DNA of 64,000 bases, from the NCBI GenBank assembly GCA_033675265.1, contig JAUJYZ010000607.1, positions 423,581 through 487,580 on the forward strand, in the 5' to 3' direction. Position 1 is the first letter of the stretch; every line of letters begins with the position of its first letter. This document shows positions 12,601 through 27,600 of this stretch, in pieces. The notes below the pieces were generated by a model. The model was not told where the DNA came from. It saw nothing but the letters and a program-made list of their open reading frames with translations, and ran no database searches. The position numbers were made by a program, and so were the translations under genes. Source of the stretch: Actinostola sp. cb2023. Lineage: Eukaryota; Cnidaria; Anthozoa; Actiniaria; Actinostolidae.

Positions 12601-15600
12601 AAAGCAAGGTATTCACTATGTATGAACGTAACACTGTACACAGTAAAGCAAGGTATTCACTATGTATGAACGTAACACTCTACACAGTAAAGCAAGGTAT
12701 TCACTATGAATGAACGTAACACTCTACACAGTAAAACAAGGTATTCACTATGTATGAACGTAACACTCTACACAGTAAAACAAGGTATTCACTATGTATG
12801 AACGTAACACTCTACACAGTAAAGCAAGGTATTCACTATATATGAACGTAACACTGTACACAGTAAAGTAAGGTATTCACTATGTATGCATCGCCAGAAA
12901 TTCCGGTCATTCTGAGCCGGAAGTGACGCAACGGTTTTCATTTGGAAGTATGACTTCGAGTGTCAGTCAAATTCGCTCCTAAACACGTTCAAGAAGGCTG
13001 CTTTAGTGAATTAAACACCATTCGAATTGAAAACAACTAGCAAACTGTATGTGTAAGGTATATTTAGAGCTCAATATTATCGAATAAATATTTTAGAAGC
13101 GAAATACTGGCTCATGTCGACGAAATCAATGAATAGCACAGGGAGCCCAAGCGCCCTCAGGCCCGGACTCGGAGAAATCAAACCAATTTCGACGGTATGC
13201 CTGTGCTTTAACAGCTATCCCATGGATCTTTACGGCAAATGAAAGATGGATGTCTGAGCTTTAGTTTGATGCCAAACATGCAGCAGTTCGGTTAAAATGT
13301 CCAAGTTTCAAGGTTCATTACTTCACAAGATGACTCTATTAACTCCCAATATACTCTTGCTGTAAAGTTTGAAGTCAAAAAAGAAAGGTTTATAGACGTA
13401 GCATCGCTATTTAATGGATCTAGAAGAACTAATATGTTTATTATACGAATCCACCTGGGAAAATTTGATTTTTTTGCTTGCAATCCGGCAAGACTCACAT
13501 CGGTTGAACCGATTGATGACCAATTTGTCAATGATTTGGTGATCATGTATGTCGCTTTGCGTGAGAATTGTAGTATTATAGAAAACTGAATAAAGGAAAG
13601 GTAAGAAACTTGATTTTAAATGTTATTTGTCTTCATATACGTTAAAATGATATCGAAGAAACTATATCAATAAGGGAAAATTAGAAATATTGAACGGGTA
13701 CGATTATATTTGCTATGGGGGCAAACATATACATTTCTTTGTAAAAATTATTCGTTAATTTGATGCTCACTTGGGTGAAACCGCTGACTGGCTGCCGATC
13801 AGGATGTCCGGAATTTCTGGCCATGAAATTTCAAACACTCTACACAGTAAAGCAAGGTATTTTTCTTTGTTATTTAACGTAACACTCTACACAGTAAAGC
13901 AAGGTATTCACTATATATGAACGTAACACTCTACACAGTAAAGCAAGGTATTCACTATATATGAACGTAACACTGTACACAGTAAAGCAAGATATTCACT
14001 ATGAATGAACGTAACACTCTACACAGTAAAGCAAGATATTCACTATGAATGAACGTAACACACTCTACACAGTAAAGCAAGGTATTCACTATATATGAAC
14101 GTAACACTCTACACAGTAAAGCAAGGTATTCACTATGTATGAACGTAACACTCTACACAGTAAAGCAAGGTATTCACTATGTATGAACGTAACACTCTAC
14201 TTCAGTAAAGCAAGGTATTCATAATATATATGAACGTAACACTCTACACAGTAAAGCAAGGTATTCACTATGTATGAACGTAATCAATGGAAACCGAACT
14301 GAAATATTATATTGGGCTTCATATTGTTTCATGTATATGTATTGTATTGTATTGTATTGTATTGTATTGTATTGTTGTATTGTATTGTATTGTATTGTAT
14401 TGTATTGTATTGTTTTGTATTGTTACTCGTTTTTACTCTGGTCATGACCCGACGCGATCCCTATTTTCAGTCAGCATTTGGTTTCTCAAAAAGGATTTTT
14501 TGGCAGAATTTCAGACCACACCCGAGTGACTTTTTCAGATGCGGCGGTTCCCTTTAAACTTACAACACAATACAATAATAAACTTTATTTATAAAGGAAA
14601 GACTTATTAACCTCACAGTACGTTTTCTAACATACAGTCCTCACTAATGAATCTGTACCAACCGTATTTCAAAGAAAGTCACGTGACGTAATGATTATTA
14701 TTCTATTGTCAGCCTGCGGTCAACCGTTTGGCATGGAAACCAAATTGATTGCCGACCATCAAATAACAGCCTCGTCATCTTTTTTAACCTACAAATATGA
14801 AAGTAACCCTGAATACCGCTGGCCATACCGCGGCAGGCTCAACTATAAGAATGGATCTTGGGCGTGGCTTCCAGCCACGCGAAAGACACCGGGGGATTGG
14901 TTTCAAGTTGACCTTGGTAAAATATCGGATATCCGATGTATTGCCTTACAGGGCCGTGCAACTAAAATACAATTTATTGAAGAATACAAAATCGCCTATA
15001 GTATGGACGGGGGCAAGTGGGACTATGCTGAGACGAATTACGAAAGAACGGTAAGGATTTCCTTTTTGGTATCCCTGTGGTAGAGAACGAGGAGGACTGG
15101 ATGCTCTACTCTGCCACAGGAAGCCCAAAGAAACGAATCTCGAATAAATATTGAATAATAAGGGTCCAACGAATTTAACTAAGGATAAGGTCAGAATATA
15201 GGCCAATGGAATCGTGCGTTATATAGAGTAACCCACAGCCAATGGAATCGTGTGTTATATAGAGTAACCGACAGCCAATGGAATCGTGCGTTATATAGAG
15301 TAACCCACAGCCAATGGAATCGTGTGTTATATAGAGTAACCGACAGCCAATGGAATCGTGCGTTATATAGAGTAACACACAGCCAATGGAATCGTGCGTT
15401 ATATAGAGTAACACACAGCCAATGGAATCGTGTGTTATATAGAGTAACCCACAGCCAATGGAATCGTGCGTTATATAGAGTAACTGCTATCTAAAGCCAA
15501 TGTGAATCTGGTAGACGCAAAAGCTATCAATTAATTGTTCCCATCAACCAACAAGGTCATGCTGTTTGAATTTTACTGTTAATTGATTGGTGCGCATAAA

Positions 15601-18600
15601 ATGCTAATTTTTCTATGAAATTTTAATAGCTTATTCATCATCATATTCATACGAATTGCCATACATACAAATAAAAGAAATCAAATATACAAAATATCAT
15701 CATATTCAATCGAATTCATTATGTGCTTAGCTTAACCAACATTAATCACTGATATGCAATTTTATAAGCATATTCAAAAACCTCAAGGATAAACAATTGA
15801 AATCGAAACAAACAATCTGACGATCTTCGTAGGCGTTTATATAGAGTGAAAAAATGATTCATAGCCATGTAATTTCCGTGTTAAACTTAAAATGACTTAC
15901 ACTTGACTTACACTTACACAATTTGAACGATAAATGTCTTCATTAGGTTCTTCTTAGTAATCGAATACGCGATTTATGACACTCGAGATGAACCCGCACC
16001 AGATATCTAAACTGTATTTCTGTGTACTTTCTGGCCTATGAATTACACTGTCAAAAGCTATAAATAGTCAGATTGTTAACTATCAGATGGCATATTTGGG
16101 GCGAGATGACATGGGGCGAGATGACTGTAATTCCAACTGAACCTAAAAGTAGCATTTGTTTTTAAGCAGACCTTCAAAGGCATCACAGGTCCAAAAATGG
16201 AATCCATGACAGTCCTACCACGTTCTGTATCAGCAAGATTCGTTCGTCTTTATCCAACTCAGTGCTCTAAATATTGTGGATTGAGGACAGAATTATATGG
16301 CAACCAATCAGGTGATCTTGTCTATACTATACTTTAATGTTTGAGTTTTGAGTTTTGAGTGTGGAGTAGTGTGTGCGGGGTAGTGTGCGGTGTCTGTAGC
16401 AATCCAAAAACTTTAAAACTGCCTTAAAAAGATGTTATGTTACACTGCATGAGCAATGTTTGGCGCGTCTAGGCTAGGGGTCGAACCTGTCATGTGCCGC
16501 ACCTAATTGCAATTCGAGTCGACCCAAATAATTAAGTTCGACAGGTTGAGTCAAACGCCGAACTTAATTCGGTCGAACTTATTAAATAAACAAATGCAAA
16601 TGATAGTATAGTTGAGCATGCGCAGAAGAACGTATTGGAGAATTGTGGGAAAACGTTATTAGTTCAGCACATCGGAAGAGCGCCGTCTGACTCAGTTGCC
16701 GCTCTAATGTCGCATAGTGCGACAGGCCCTGTCGAATTTATTCCGCTGTCGAACCAAATAGAATCTGCCGCACCAAACTGAGTCAGACGCCGCTCTTTTG
16801 TAGAACTTAATTCAACAATTAGGTACGGCACACGACAGGTTTGACGTTTGACCCTAGCCTAAGAACAAACAAAGATTGCCTAGAAATATATAACTAATAG
16901 CTGCCTTTCTTCCTCCGGCTTGGATGTCGCTCTTATCGTGTATGTGTGTGTCTTAGATCCAATTGAATCCAGAGAAGGTCTACAATTCCTTGTACACGAG
17001 GGGACCAATAACATTGCTTACTCGACTTCAACAAAGACTTGGAAAATAAAAAACGAGCCACAGCTAACACAATGGACACACGTGACTGTCACGTGGTCGC
17101 CAGCCAATGGTATCAAAGTTTATTACAATGGTTCATTGAAGGCTGAAAGTAGTGTCTCTGAAAGCTCACTTGCAAAGCAACCAGCAAGGATTGCTGTCGC
17201 GATGGCTGATGGAGTTGGAACCACACCCATGACACTTAGCAACATGAAACTATGGCAACAAGAATTGGAACAAAAGAATGTTTGGAGGGATTACGAATCA
17301 AGTAAGAAACATATAAAATATTAATTGTTTCTCTCGTGGCGTACTTGTTTGTTCTCACCACATTTTGACGTCATCTGTGCATCTATAAAAGAGTACAGAC
17401 GCACGGGGAAATGCAATCGATTTGTTTGATATAATATTTGGAGATTTGCGTGATTGCATGAGTGATGTCATCTGTGCATCTATAAGAGTACAGACGCACG
17501 GGGAAATGCAATCAATTTGCTTTATATAATATTTGGAGATTTGCGTGATTGCATGAGTGACGTCATCTGTGCATCTATAAGAGTACAGACGCACGGGGAA
17601 ATGCAATCGATTTGTTTGATATAATATTTGGAGATTTGCGTGATTGCATGAGTGACGTCATCTGTGTATCTATAAGAGTACAGACGCACGGGGAAATGCA
17701 ATCGATTTGCTTTATATAATATTTGGAGATTTGCGTGATTGCATGAGTGACGTCATCTGTGCATCTATAAGAGTACTGACGCACGGGGAAATGCAATCGA
17801 TTTGTTTGATATAATATTTGGAGATTTGCGTGATTGCATGAGTGAGTAGACGTTGTATCCAACACACGGTTGCTCTCGACCAATCAAAGATAACGGCATA
17901 TATCCATATTTGTGTCGATCGATTGACAGAGATGAATGATACTACCAGGGGCATCGCTAAGGGCGTCGCTAGGGGCGTCGCTATGGGGGTCCTAGGGTGC
18001 CCGTGCACCCCAATCAGTAGTGAGTGGGGGAAGACTCTAACAATCTGGTAAGTCAGTAACGTGGGGTTGAGAGGAGAAACGCCCCTGACTACATTAATGT
18101 TTTTTTACGAACGAACAGTAACGTGCGACTTTGAGCAAGACATGTGTTTGGAAAGATTCCAAGTTTCGTCAAACCAAGTCGTGTTATGGAAAAGAATTCC
18201 ACACTGTTTGGCTACCAACTACATTGGATCGTGTTTAGATGGATCACACACAGGTATGTACCGGGTCCTGAGGCTTGGAGAGCAATTGAAGAATGAGAAA
18301 GAGTGGCTTTTTGCTTCTCTCCTGGGAACACACTCTATAGTAGTACTCGAACTTCCCCTTATAAATATGTATTTCCTTTTCAAGATTTTTCTATCTCCAT
18401 GAGTGCGCCGGATAGCATACTATTCGCGGCAGTCCCTTTCACGCTCGCTTAATAAGAGATGGAGAAATGCAACCGCGCTTGAGTGAGTTGGAAGTGCAAA
18501 GGGATAGGGTCAGGGAGGGGAGAGGAAAGAGCACGGTAGCTTTGGGAGGCAAGCGCGAAAGAGAGTGTCAAGCCAGTAGCCAATAGCCGAAGGGTTCTTA

Positions 18601-21600
18601 CGCGAACTGGGCAGTAATTAGATGCAGAGCTCTTATTTATACTCGCGCTGCAAGGGACTGGCGCGAATAGCATACTATTCGCGGCAGTCCCTTTCACGCT
18701 CGCTTAATAAGAGATGGAGAAATGCGCCCGCGCCCAGAAGCTTAGCGTTGATGCGGTCTAATACCAAGTCACTCGAGACCTTTGCCAATACTCAAAAAGC
18801 CAAGTCCAAAACTTAACTAGGCAGGACCCTCCAGCCACCCAAAACTTAGGATGAGTGGCTTACGTGGAAGGCATAGTGAAACGCGCGAGACTGTTTTAGC
18901 TAGTGTACGACACTATATATGGAGGCAGCTGCAGCCACAGAAAGGTGGGCGTGAATCAATAATCTACAGGCTGCCAGCCCTTGGGTGGTAAAAGGAGATG
19001 GAAATATAAGGTAAAGAGAGTCTGCGCGGGAGTAACCCACCTAAGGGATGACAGCCTGAGCGTCAGTAATCCGACTAGGGCATTAGACACCCTTTCAGGC
19101 TACCATAGGAGATGGGGAAAACCCAAATAGCGCGGGAGAGGACACAAAACAAAAACTTCACAAAATGTTAGAGCAACGGAAATAAACCGAAAATAAAACG
19201 AACAGGGACAGTATACGTATCTGAGGCACAACACCATCACCGAATTAATAATTCTTGTAGCGCCCACAAAGGGCCAACAGTGAAAATACCGTAAGGCACG
19301 CACAATCAATGATATGCGAAAACGGGAAGAACAAAGGGAGACAATCACAAAGGAAAGGAAACAAAGGGAGGTGTGGAGGGAGGGACAACAACAAAGAGAA
19401 ACAATACAACACCAAATTGGATGCAAATGCGAAAAGCAGCAAATCTGCAAATGTCGAAAACACAAATATACCCAAAACCGAACAACTCAGTCGAATTTGC
19501 ACCGTCTTGACAATATATAGGGTGCAGAACGCTATAATAATAATAATAACGCTAAGGGAAATCATTGCTCAACATTAACCATGCAACTAGAATGCTTGGA
19601 CATTGCGTCACGGTACGCAAAGGGAAATATCAAGCACAAGCCATACGACAATGTTCAACCTCATACCCCTAAGCATGCAAAACTTATATATAAACGAGGC
19701 AAAGGGGAGGGAAAGCATGCATAAAGTAAAGATGACGTTGTATCATGTTGTATAGTACACTGATTCTACTGTAATTCTGTTCATTAGTGTAATTGCTCGG
19801 CCACCTGTAGAATGCCCGGCCCGAGTTTTAAAATGTTTTTTGTTTTTCATCGTCGTCGTGATCATCGTCATTCTGCTACAAGTCGCTATCTGGGCTCTAA
19901 GGCGAGTGCGGTCTGTACCGCTGAGAAAACGAAGGCTCAAATATAGTTTCGCGTAATTTGTAGACGATTTCTCAACAATATGTATAATACTTCTATTGTT
20001 TTGGCTAAAACATTATGGGATGCTCAGGGTGCAAATGACCCAAAAACTGTAGAGAGTGGAGTCACGTCAATATATTATTTTTCTGTCACTCTAGCCATAG
20101 TGTTGTATGACTTACTATCTACATGTGTTGTGTATTTTTGTATGATTTTGTACAAATTCATTGCTTTAAATTAGGTTTTCGTAGTTTTTCATGGCCAAAT
20201 GGTTACTAGCTTGCACCCTGGGCATCCCATAATTTCTTCATAATTCAAGATGGCCGCCGTATCGGTAAAAAGGTCTATTCTTTACTATGCAAAGATTTCA
20301 AAAGTTGAAAACAAATCTTTAAATACGGGTTTCGCCGTTGCAATCTGGTCGGGCATTGGGATTTTAAAACGATAGCTTCACCGTAAGCTAAGTTCTGATT
20401 ACATCTAGGGTCATTGAAACAAGTACGAGAATACGAGTATAAAACCACAGTTCTGTCCTTTAGAAGCTGTGATTTAGGATATCGCCGCTAGACTCAAAAC
20501 CAGAGAATAAAATACAGCACAAGCAACGAGTAAGAAACTGAAGGAAACAACTGCGATGAAAATCTACATTTTGCAAGCGTTAAACCACTTCAGTTCTCTG
20601 TAATAAATACTCGAGTGAATAAATGCACACCGGATTTTCCTCGTGTATTTGTTTTGCACCGGTTTCTTGATGTATGCCTCTATGTATTGATTTTAACACT
20701 GTCCTCGCGGGCTGTTGTCATTTCCAAACTTATTGACGTTACGTCCCTAAGGACTATTACACTACGTATTAGCATATCAATGAAGCTTCTCCGAATAGAC
20801 TACAAAAATCACACCTTAATATAATATGAGTGACTAGATGGAGCAATGGTCTAATAGGGTTTATCTGAAGTTATGGCTTAGGGGCCGGATATTCCCTCCC
20901 TCACTGGCCTTTTGGTTAGGACCTAGTTTTATGTAGCACCGGGATAGCGGGGCCGAAATCTTCACCCTTTACGTAAGTCGATTCGATGTCTCAGCTTCTT
21001 AGAATGTCTCGGGAAAATCGTCCCATTTTTTTTCCGAATTTTCTTGTTCGTTTTCTTTGTTTTCTTTTATTAGCGCGTTAATTTCCTTTCCTTTTTTTTT
21101 CTCTTGTTCTTTCCTTTTAGCTTCATTGTTTTCATTTTTATCGGATTTGACTTGTGATGTAGATATTGTTAGATAGATATGTTGATACAGAACAGTTTAA
21201 AAAGCGTTGGATTCACTTCTCTAGATAACTCGCCAATTAGCCTCAACCTCACTCTACGGAGAGACATGACTACTAACAAGGTTCACCCGTGTTTTGTCTC
21301 TTCCAGGGTACTGTTTAGCTTTGAAGTCGTTACCAGTCTACAACGGCCAATCATCATATTTCACCACCCCTCTCCTCCACAGTCCCGTTTCCTGTGTTAC
21401 ATTTAGTTTTCGTATCTATGGAAACAACACCGGTCGTTTAAACGTGAATTTAATTGACTTCAATGGGGAAAAGTCGTTGCTATGGAGACGAGGTGGTAAC
21501 CATGGTAAAGCTTGGAATGACGGCAGTGTACCTGTAGCACAGACACATTCCTTTAAGGTAATTCCCTTGTTTTGCATTGCGCACGCTCTACTGCGCACGA

Positions 21601-24600
21601 TTCTGAAGCTCGCGCACATTGGAGACCATTGGAAATCGTTCAATATTTCAAGTGTAACTGAAGTTTTCTCAAAATAAATCGAAAACGAGCACGTTGACAC
21701 CCATTTTTTATTCAATAACTTTCATCACACTATAGTTCTTTAGTATATAGCAAAGTATTAAAAAAAAGTTAGGATTTCAAACATAAAAAAAAGTGAATGA
21801 AAGCATACGGAGTATCGATTTTTAGACCCTCTCGGTGCTTCGAACATCTGTGTTTTTTGTTCTATTTTTCGACAACTATGCAAAATCCGAGCATTTTCTT
21901 ACTATCAGACGGTAGGCTAGAGATACAAAAGCTATAGCAAACACATTAGTTCATTATTAATAGTTTGTCTTTTAAGTTGTGGAAAATTATTTACCCGATC
22001 CCAATGTCACGCGAGACTCGACTGAAAGACCTAAAATACCATAATTTCAAAGCAGTGTAGCGCAAGGATAAGCCCGGTGACCCCTCTTTTTATTGCATTT
22101 TTTGAAACTCCATACCGTAATGTATCACCATGCCAAAATTCTAGGATTTGCTTCTTTTTCAAGGGAATCACCTTAAGGTAACCTACTTTCTGCTTGGAAA
22201 AAAAAAATCGTTATATTTATGGCCGTATATGAAATATTTCCCTTCGTCGTTGTTGGTCATTTCCTTATTTGGTAACTAAAGCCCATATTTGGTATGGGGC
22301 AATCGTTTACCAGTCCCCAAAAACTCACACACGCCAAATTTAACAAACAGACAAACAAACATGACTGACATTATTTCTTTCTTCTCTAAGGTTGAATTTG
22401 AAGGAATTTTAGGCAGTGATGTCGAGAATTATATTTCCATCGACAACGTATCCATTTCAGTGAAAGCCTGTACGTTAAAACCAGTTAATGCTATCAGCCA
22501 TGCTCAAGGTGAGTACTCAACAATCTCATAATACTATCAGCCATGCTCAAGGTGAATACTCAACAATCTCATAATACTATCAGCCATGCTCAAGGTGAGC
22601 ACTCAACACTCTCATAATACTATCAGCCATGCTCAAGGTGAGTACTCAACAGTCTCATAATACTATCAGCCATGCTCAAGGTGAGTACTCAACAGTGAAT
22701 ATAATGTATCAGAAAGTCTTATACCATGTCTGACACGCGTTGCATTAATTCACAGTGCTAAAGTCAGGAATCGTCAACCACATTCCCGTATATATAAAAA
22801 CCCTCAAAGACATTCTAACCACTCAAGGTCTTCAAAAAACATCATGGACGCCGTGCTATAGATCACGTGATCATGGGCTGGAGGTGTCCACCTTTAAGGC
22901 ACTTTGTAAATCAAAGAGACCTACATTGGTTTTGGCGCGAAGCCATGATAGACTGTTTGGTGGCTTAACCGAGGAGGAATGGGGACTAGGTAATATCACA
23001 ATGATAAATCACATAAGCTCTTAATATTCGCAATAGCAGAGTTTGATATGGACATGGTTGTAATAGTTTTACCTAGAAGTAAATTCTCCTGCTGACGCAT
23101 ATGAGGACTGTTATTACAGTTAACACAGACTTCATATATATATTTCATAAAAATAACTTAACATTTAATAATCATTTTCATGAGTATAAAAGTGTTCTTA
23201 CAAAAACAAACAGTGGTTAAAAAAGAAAATTACAAAATGGGTCTTAGTCAACAAGACCCCTTTTGAGAACACAGACGGCCTCATATATTCGTTTAGTTCA
23301 ATCTCCACCAAAAATCCGTACTGGCTTTCGACCACTTCAGTAGTGAAAATGGAACGTGTCTGGCTGTAGATAGATACAGATAGATTACTGCGCAACACTT
23401 GAACAAAGGACACTCAATCAAACACCCAGCTTTACAGTACCTCTATTAATGATGGTTTTGCATTTATAGTTTACTCAGACCCCGACGCCTTCAGCCTAGA
23501 ATTTGGAAGTCAGACCCTCCAGGATTTCGCTCTTCTCAGGCTGCAACAGGATCTTACATCCTTTAGCGTGTCGTTGTGGATGCAGACATCATCGCATAGT
23601 CAAATGACATTGCTTGCTGTTGCTGACCAGTTTTACATCGACTATGACTCAAGCAGTTCTAGTGGAAAACTCGATGTTAGTTTATTTTCTTCGGATATCA
23701 GGTACGTGTGTTGAAAACACGTTCTAAAAGCAGCTGGTATCAATGTTTTCCCATCTGATTATTCTCTTGGTGAGTTGTAATCTCCATTCATTTTTGTTGA
23801 AAAAAGTTGGATGGTTAATTTTATTTCTAAATGGTTTGGATTGAGGAAACATTGTCAAGTAAATAGTGTTTATCGAACTAGCCTGGTTACTGAATTTCGT
23901 TTGCTCGATTACCTGGAATTCCAATAAACCGAGGACGGCCGCACATCCACATTATATCATTGTTGTAGTATCCCCCGCGATTAGGGTGTTCCATGGAGTC
24001 GTTTTCGTATGAGTGTCCAAGCATTCTGATTGGTTGAGCAATGATTTTGCGCGCTGTGATTGGTTGAATAGATGTCTTCGATTCCGTACCATAGCTGTAA
24101 CTCCGTACCGTAGGCAACGACTCTATTATTCACCTTGCTGTACTTTCATAGAATACTTTAAGATGACACACGCGTGAACCAGGTCATATAGGGCAGAGGA
24201 CTAATTAACATCAAAATAGTTGAAGTAGAATGAAGAGTAGAAACAAAAGTAGCATCTGAATGCGTAAGAAGGATTTCAAGGATATAGATCCAAAAAACAA
24301 AGTCAATAACCTTTTCCTGTGATTGATTAGAACATATGATCAGTTCTCAATGTTTCTGTCCTCACTTACGAGCACGGACTCCCAAAGACTTCAAAGTAAC
24401 TACGGTCGATTGAGATAGATTTTACATTTATTGATAAAGTATCTCGTTCTTTACAACAACATGTCAACAACAACAACAATAATTTTATTACCTAAAGTTT
24501 TTTTCTTTTTAACAATTACTTTAGTGTCACAGAACAACTCCATGACAACTTGTGGCACCACATCTTTGTCCAATGGGAAAATATCGAAGGGAATTGCTCA

Positions 24601-27600
24601 GTTTATGTCTCTTTCTTTAGTGTTACAGAACAACTCCATGACAGCTTGTGGCACCACATCTTTGTCCAGTGGGAAAATATCGAAGGGAATTGCTCAGTTT
24701 ATGTCGATGGTGTGTTAAAGAATCATACAAAGTTAGGAGCTGATAAGATGTTACTATCGGGATCGTCGTTGGCGCTCGGCAAAAAGTTATCAGTTAATGC
24801 TAATTATTTCAAGGGGAAACTCGACCGAGTTAATGTTTGGTCGAATGAGATCGGCACAGGCATTGGACAACTGTTGAGTCAAGGATGCCAAAGTTACCAC
24901 GGCAACGTTTTTGCATGGCCTGAATTTAAAGGAGGAATCTATGGAAATACGACAATTGTTGCTTCAACTTGTCCTACAAACAAAAGTACGTTTGACACGC
25001 TTTTACAACATTCATTACATTAATGTTACAGGAAGATGTATCTAGGAATGGACCCAAGAGATCTACTGCACTGTTGACCAACATATTCTTCGCTTTTAGG
25101 TGATACCGATTACGAGTTGCACTTCATGTCAGCACCAAGTGCTGCAGGTCACGTGTTGTTAGATTCAATGTTTCAGGGAGATGTATCTGGGAATGGACCC
25201 AAGAGATCTACTGCACTGTTGACCAACATATTCTTCATTTTTAGGTGATACCGATTACGAGTTGCACTTCATGTCAGCACCAAGTGCTGCAGGTCACGTG
25301 TTGTTAGATTCAACGTGGTCAAGTTCTCTGACTCAGTTCACGTTGTCCTGGTGGATGAAGGTCGACAGTTATGAAGATATTCACATTTTGTCTTACATGA
25401 CGAATGCATGTTCTCGCGTCGACAATATGAACATTGGCTTTTCCTGGAATCAGACCAGTCTCAAATGGATGTTTGTTGTGAAATTTGTGGAAAATTGCTC
25501 CTCGGCCATAAAGCACGAAGCAAGGTATTGTACATTACCACAATTGCCAGTTCATTAATTTGCATTGTTCAACGGGCTTTTTGTTTTAATTTATATTTAT
25601 TTTTACTAAGATCAGAGAGAAATGATACTTGGGCTTGGTCTAATTTTCAGTCTTAAGTTATTATTTTTTATTCATCTACAAAAGACCTGTTATTCATCCA
25701 GCAGTAGGTATTTCGTCGGCCCTCGTGATGGGACTGTTCTCAGGAACGCTATACTGTTGTTTATGGGACTGTTCTCAGGAACGCTATGCTGTTGCTTATG
25801 GGACTGTTCTCAGGAACTCTATGCTGTTGCTTATGGGACTGTTCTCAGGAACGCTATACTGTTGCTTATGGGACTGTTCTCAGGAACTCTATGCTGTTGC
25901 TTATGGGACTGTTCTCAGGAACGCTATACTGTTGGAACTTATGGGACTGTTCTCAGGAACGCTCTATACTGTTGCTTATGGGACTGTTCTCAGGAACGCT
26001 ATGCTGTTGCTTATGGGACTGTTCTCAGGAACGCTATACTGTTGCTTATGGGACTGTTCTCAGGAACGCTATACTGTTGCTTATGGGACTGTTCTCAGGA
26101 ACGCTATACTGTTGCTTATGGGACTGTTCTCAGGAACGCTATACTGTTGCTTATGGGACTGTTCTCAGGAACGCTATACTGTTGCTTATGGGACTGTTCT
26201 CAGGAACGCTATACTGTTGCTTATGGGACTGTTCTCAGGAACGCTATACTGTTGCTTATGGGACTGTTCTCAGGAACGCTATACTGTTGCTTATGGGACT
26301 GTTCTCAGGAACGCTATACTGTTGCTTATGGGACTGTTCTCAGGAACGCTATACTGTTGCTTATGGGACTGTTCTCAGGAACGCTATACTGTTGCTTATG
26401 GGACTGTTCTCAGGAACGCTATACTGTTGCTTATGGGACTGTTCTCAGGAACGCTATACTGTTTGCTTATGGGACTGTTCTCAGGAACGCTATACTGTTG
26501 CTTATGGGACTGTTCTCAGGAACGCTATACTGTTGCTTATGGGACTGTTCTCAGGAACGCTATACTGTTGCTTATGGGACTGTTCTCAGGAACGCTATAC
26601 TGTTGTTTATGGGACTGTTCTCAGGAACGCTATACTGTTGCTTATGGGACTGTTCTCAGGAACGCTATACTGTTGCTTATGGGACTGTTCTCAGGAACGC
26701 TATACTGTTGCTTATGGGACTGTTCTCAGGAACGCTATACTGTTGCTTATGGGACTGTTCTCAGGAACGCTATACTGTTGCTTATGGGACTGTTCTCAGG
26801 AACGCTATACTGTTGCTTATGGGACTGTTCTCAGGAACGCTATACTGTTGCTTATGGGACTGTTCTCAGGAACGCTATACTGTTGCTTATGGGACTGTTC
26901 TCAGGAACGCTATACTGTTGTTTATGGGACTGTTCTCAGGAACGCTATACTGTTGCTTATGGGACTGTTCTCAGGAACGCTATACTGTTGCTTATGGGAC
27001 TGTTCTCAGGAACGCTATACTGTTGCTTATGGGACTGTTCTCAGGAACGCTATACTGTTGCTTATGGGACTGTTCTCAGGAACGCTATACTGTTGCTTAT
27101 GGGACTGTTCTCAGGAACGCTATACTGTTGCTTATGGGACTGTTCTCAGGAACGCTATACTGTTGCTTATGGGACTGTTCTCAGGAACGCTATACTGTTG
27201 CTTATGGGACTGTTCTCAGGAACGCTATACTGTTGCTTATGGGACTGTTCTCAGGAACGCTATGCTGTTGCTTATGGGACTGTTCTCAGGAACGCTATAC
27301 TGTTGCTTATGGGACTGTTCTCAGGAACGCTATACTGTTGCTTATGGGACTGTTCTCAGGAACGCTATACTGTTGCTTATGGGACTGTTCTCAGGAACGC
27401 TATACTGTTGCTTATGGGACTGTTCTCAGGAACGCTATACTGTTGCTTATGGGACTGTTCTCAGGAACGCTATACTGTTGCTTATGGGACTGTTCTCAGG
27501 AACGCTATACTGTTGCTTATGGGACTGTTCTCAGGAACGCTATACTGTTGCTTATGGGACTGTTCTCAGGAACGCTATACTGTTGCTTATGGGACTGTTC

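Larger units (their letters stand above)
18254..21306. other. Long MAM-domain intron with repeat-derived sequence
   Basis: A 3-kb intron between exons 15 and 16. It holds a pair of direct repeats (18412-18471 and 18667-18726, CATACTATTCGCGGCAGTCC), an inverted pair near 18967/19036 (CAGGCTGCCAGCCCTTGGGT against CCTAAGGGATGACAGCCTG), a purine-rich stretch at 19310-19400, a MITE at 20012-20232 and a SINE-like piece at 20840-20985. No coding exon is recognised. Confidence 0.6.

Noticed and set aside
13292..13546. 84-codon reverse frame inside the inverted-repeat element as a transposase
   Set aside because: No catalytic or DNA-binding motif that I recognise; too short to claim.
19309..19578. 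Lys/Gln/Arg-rich small frames in the MAM intron
   Set aside because: Purine-rich low-complexity sequence with no splice context or domain.
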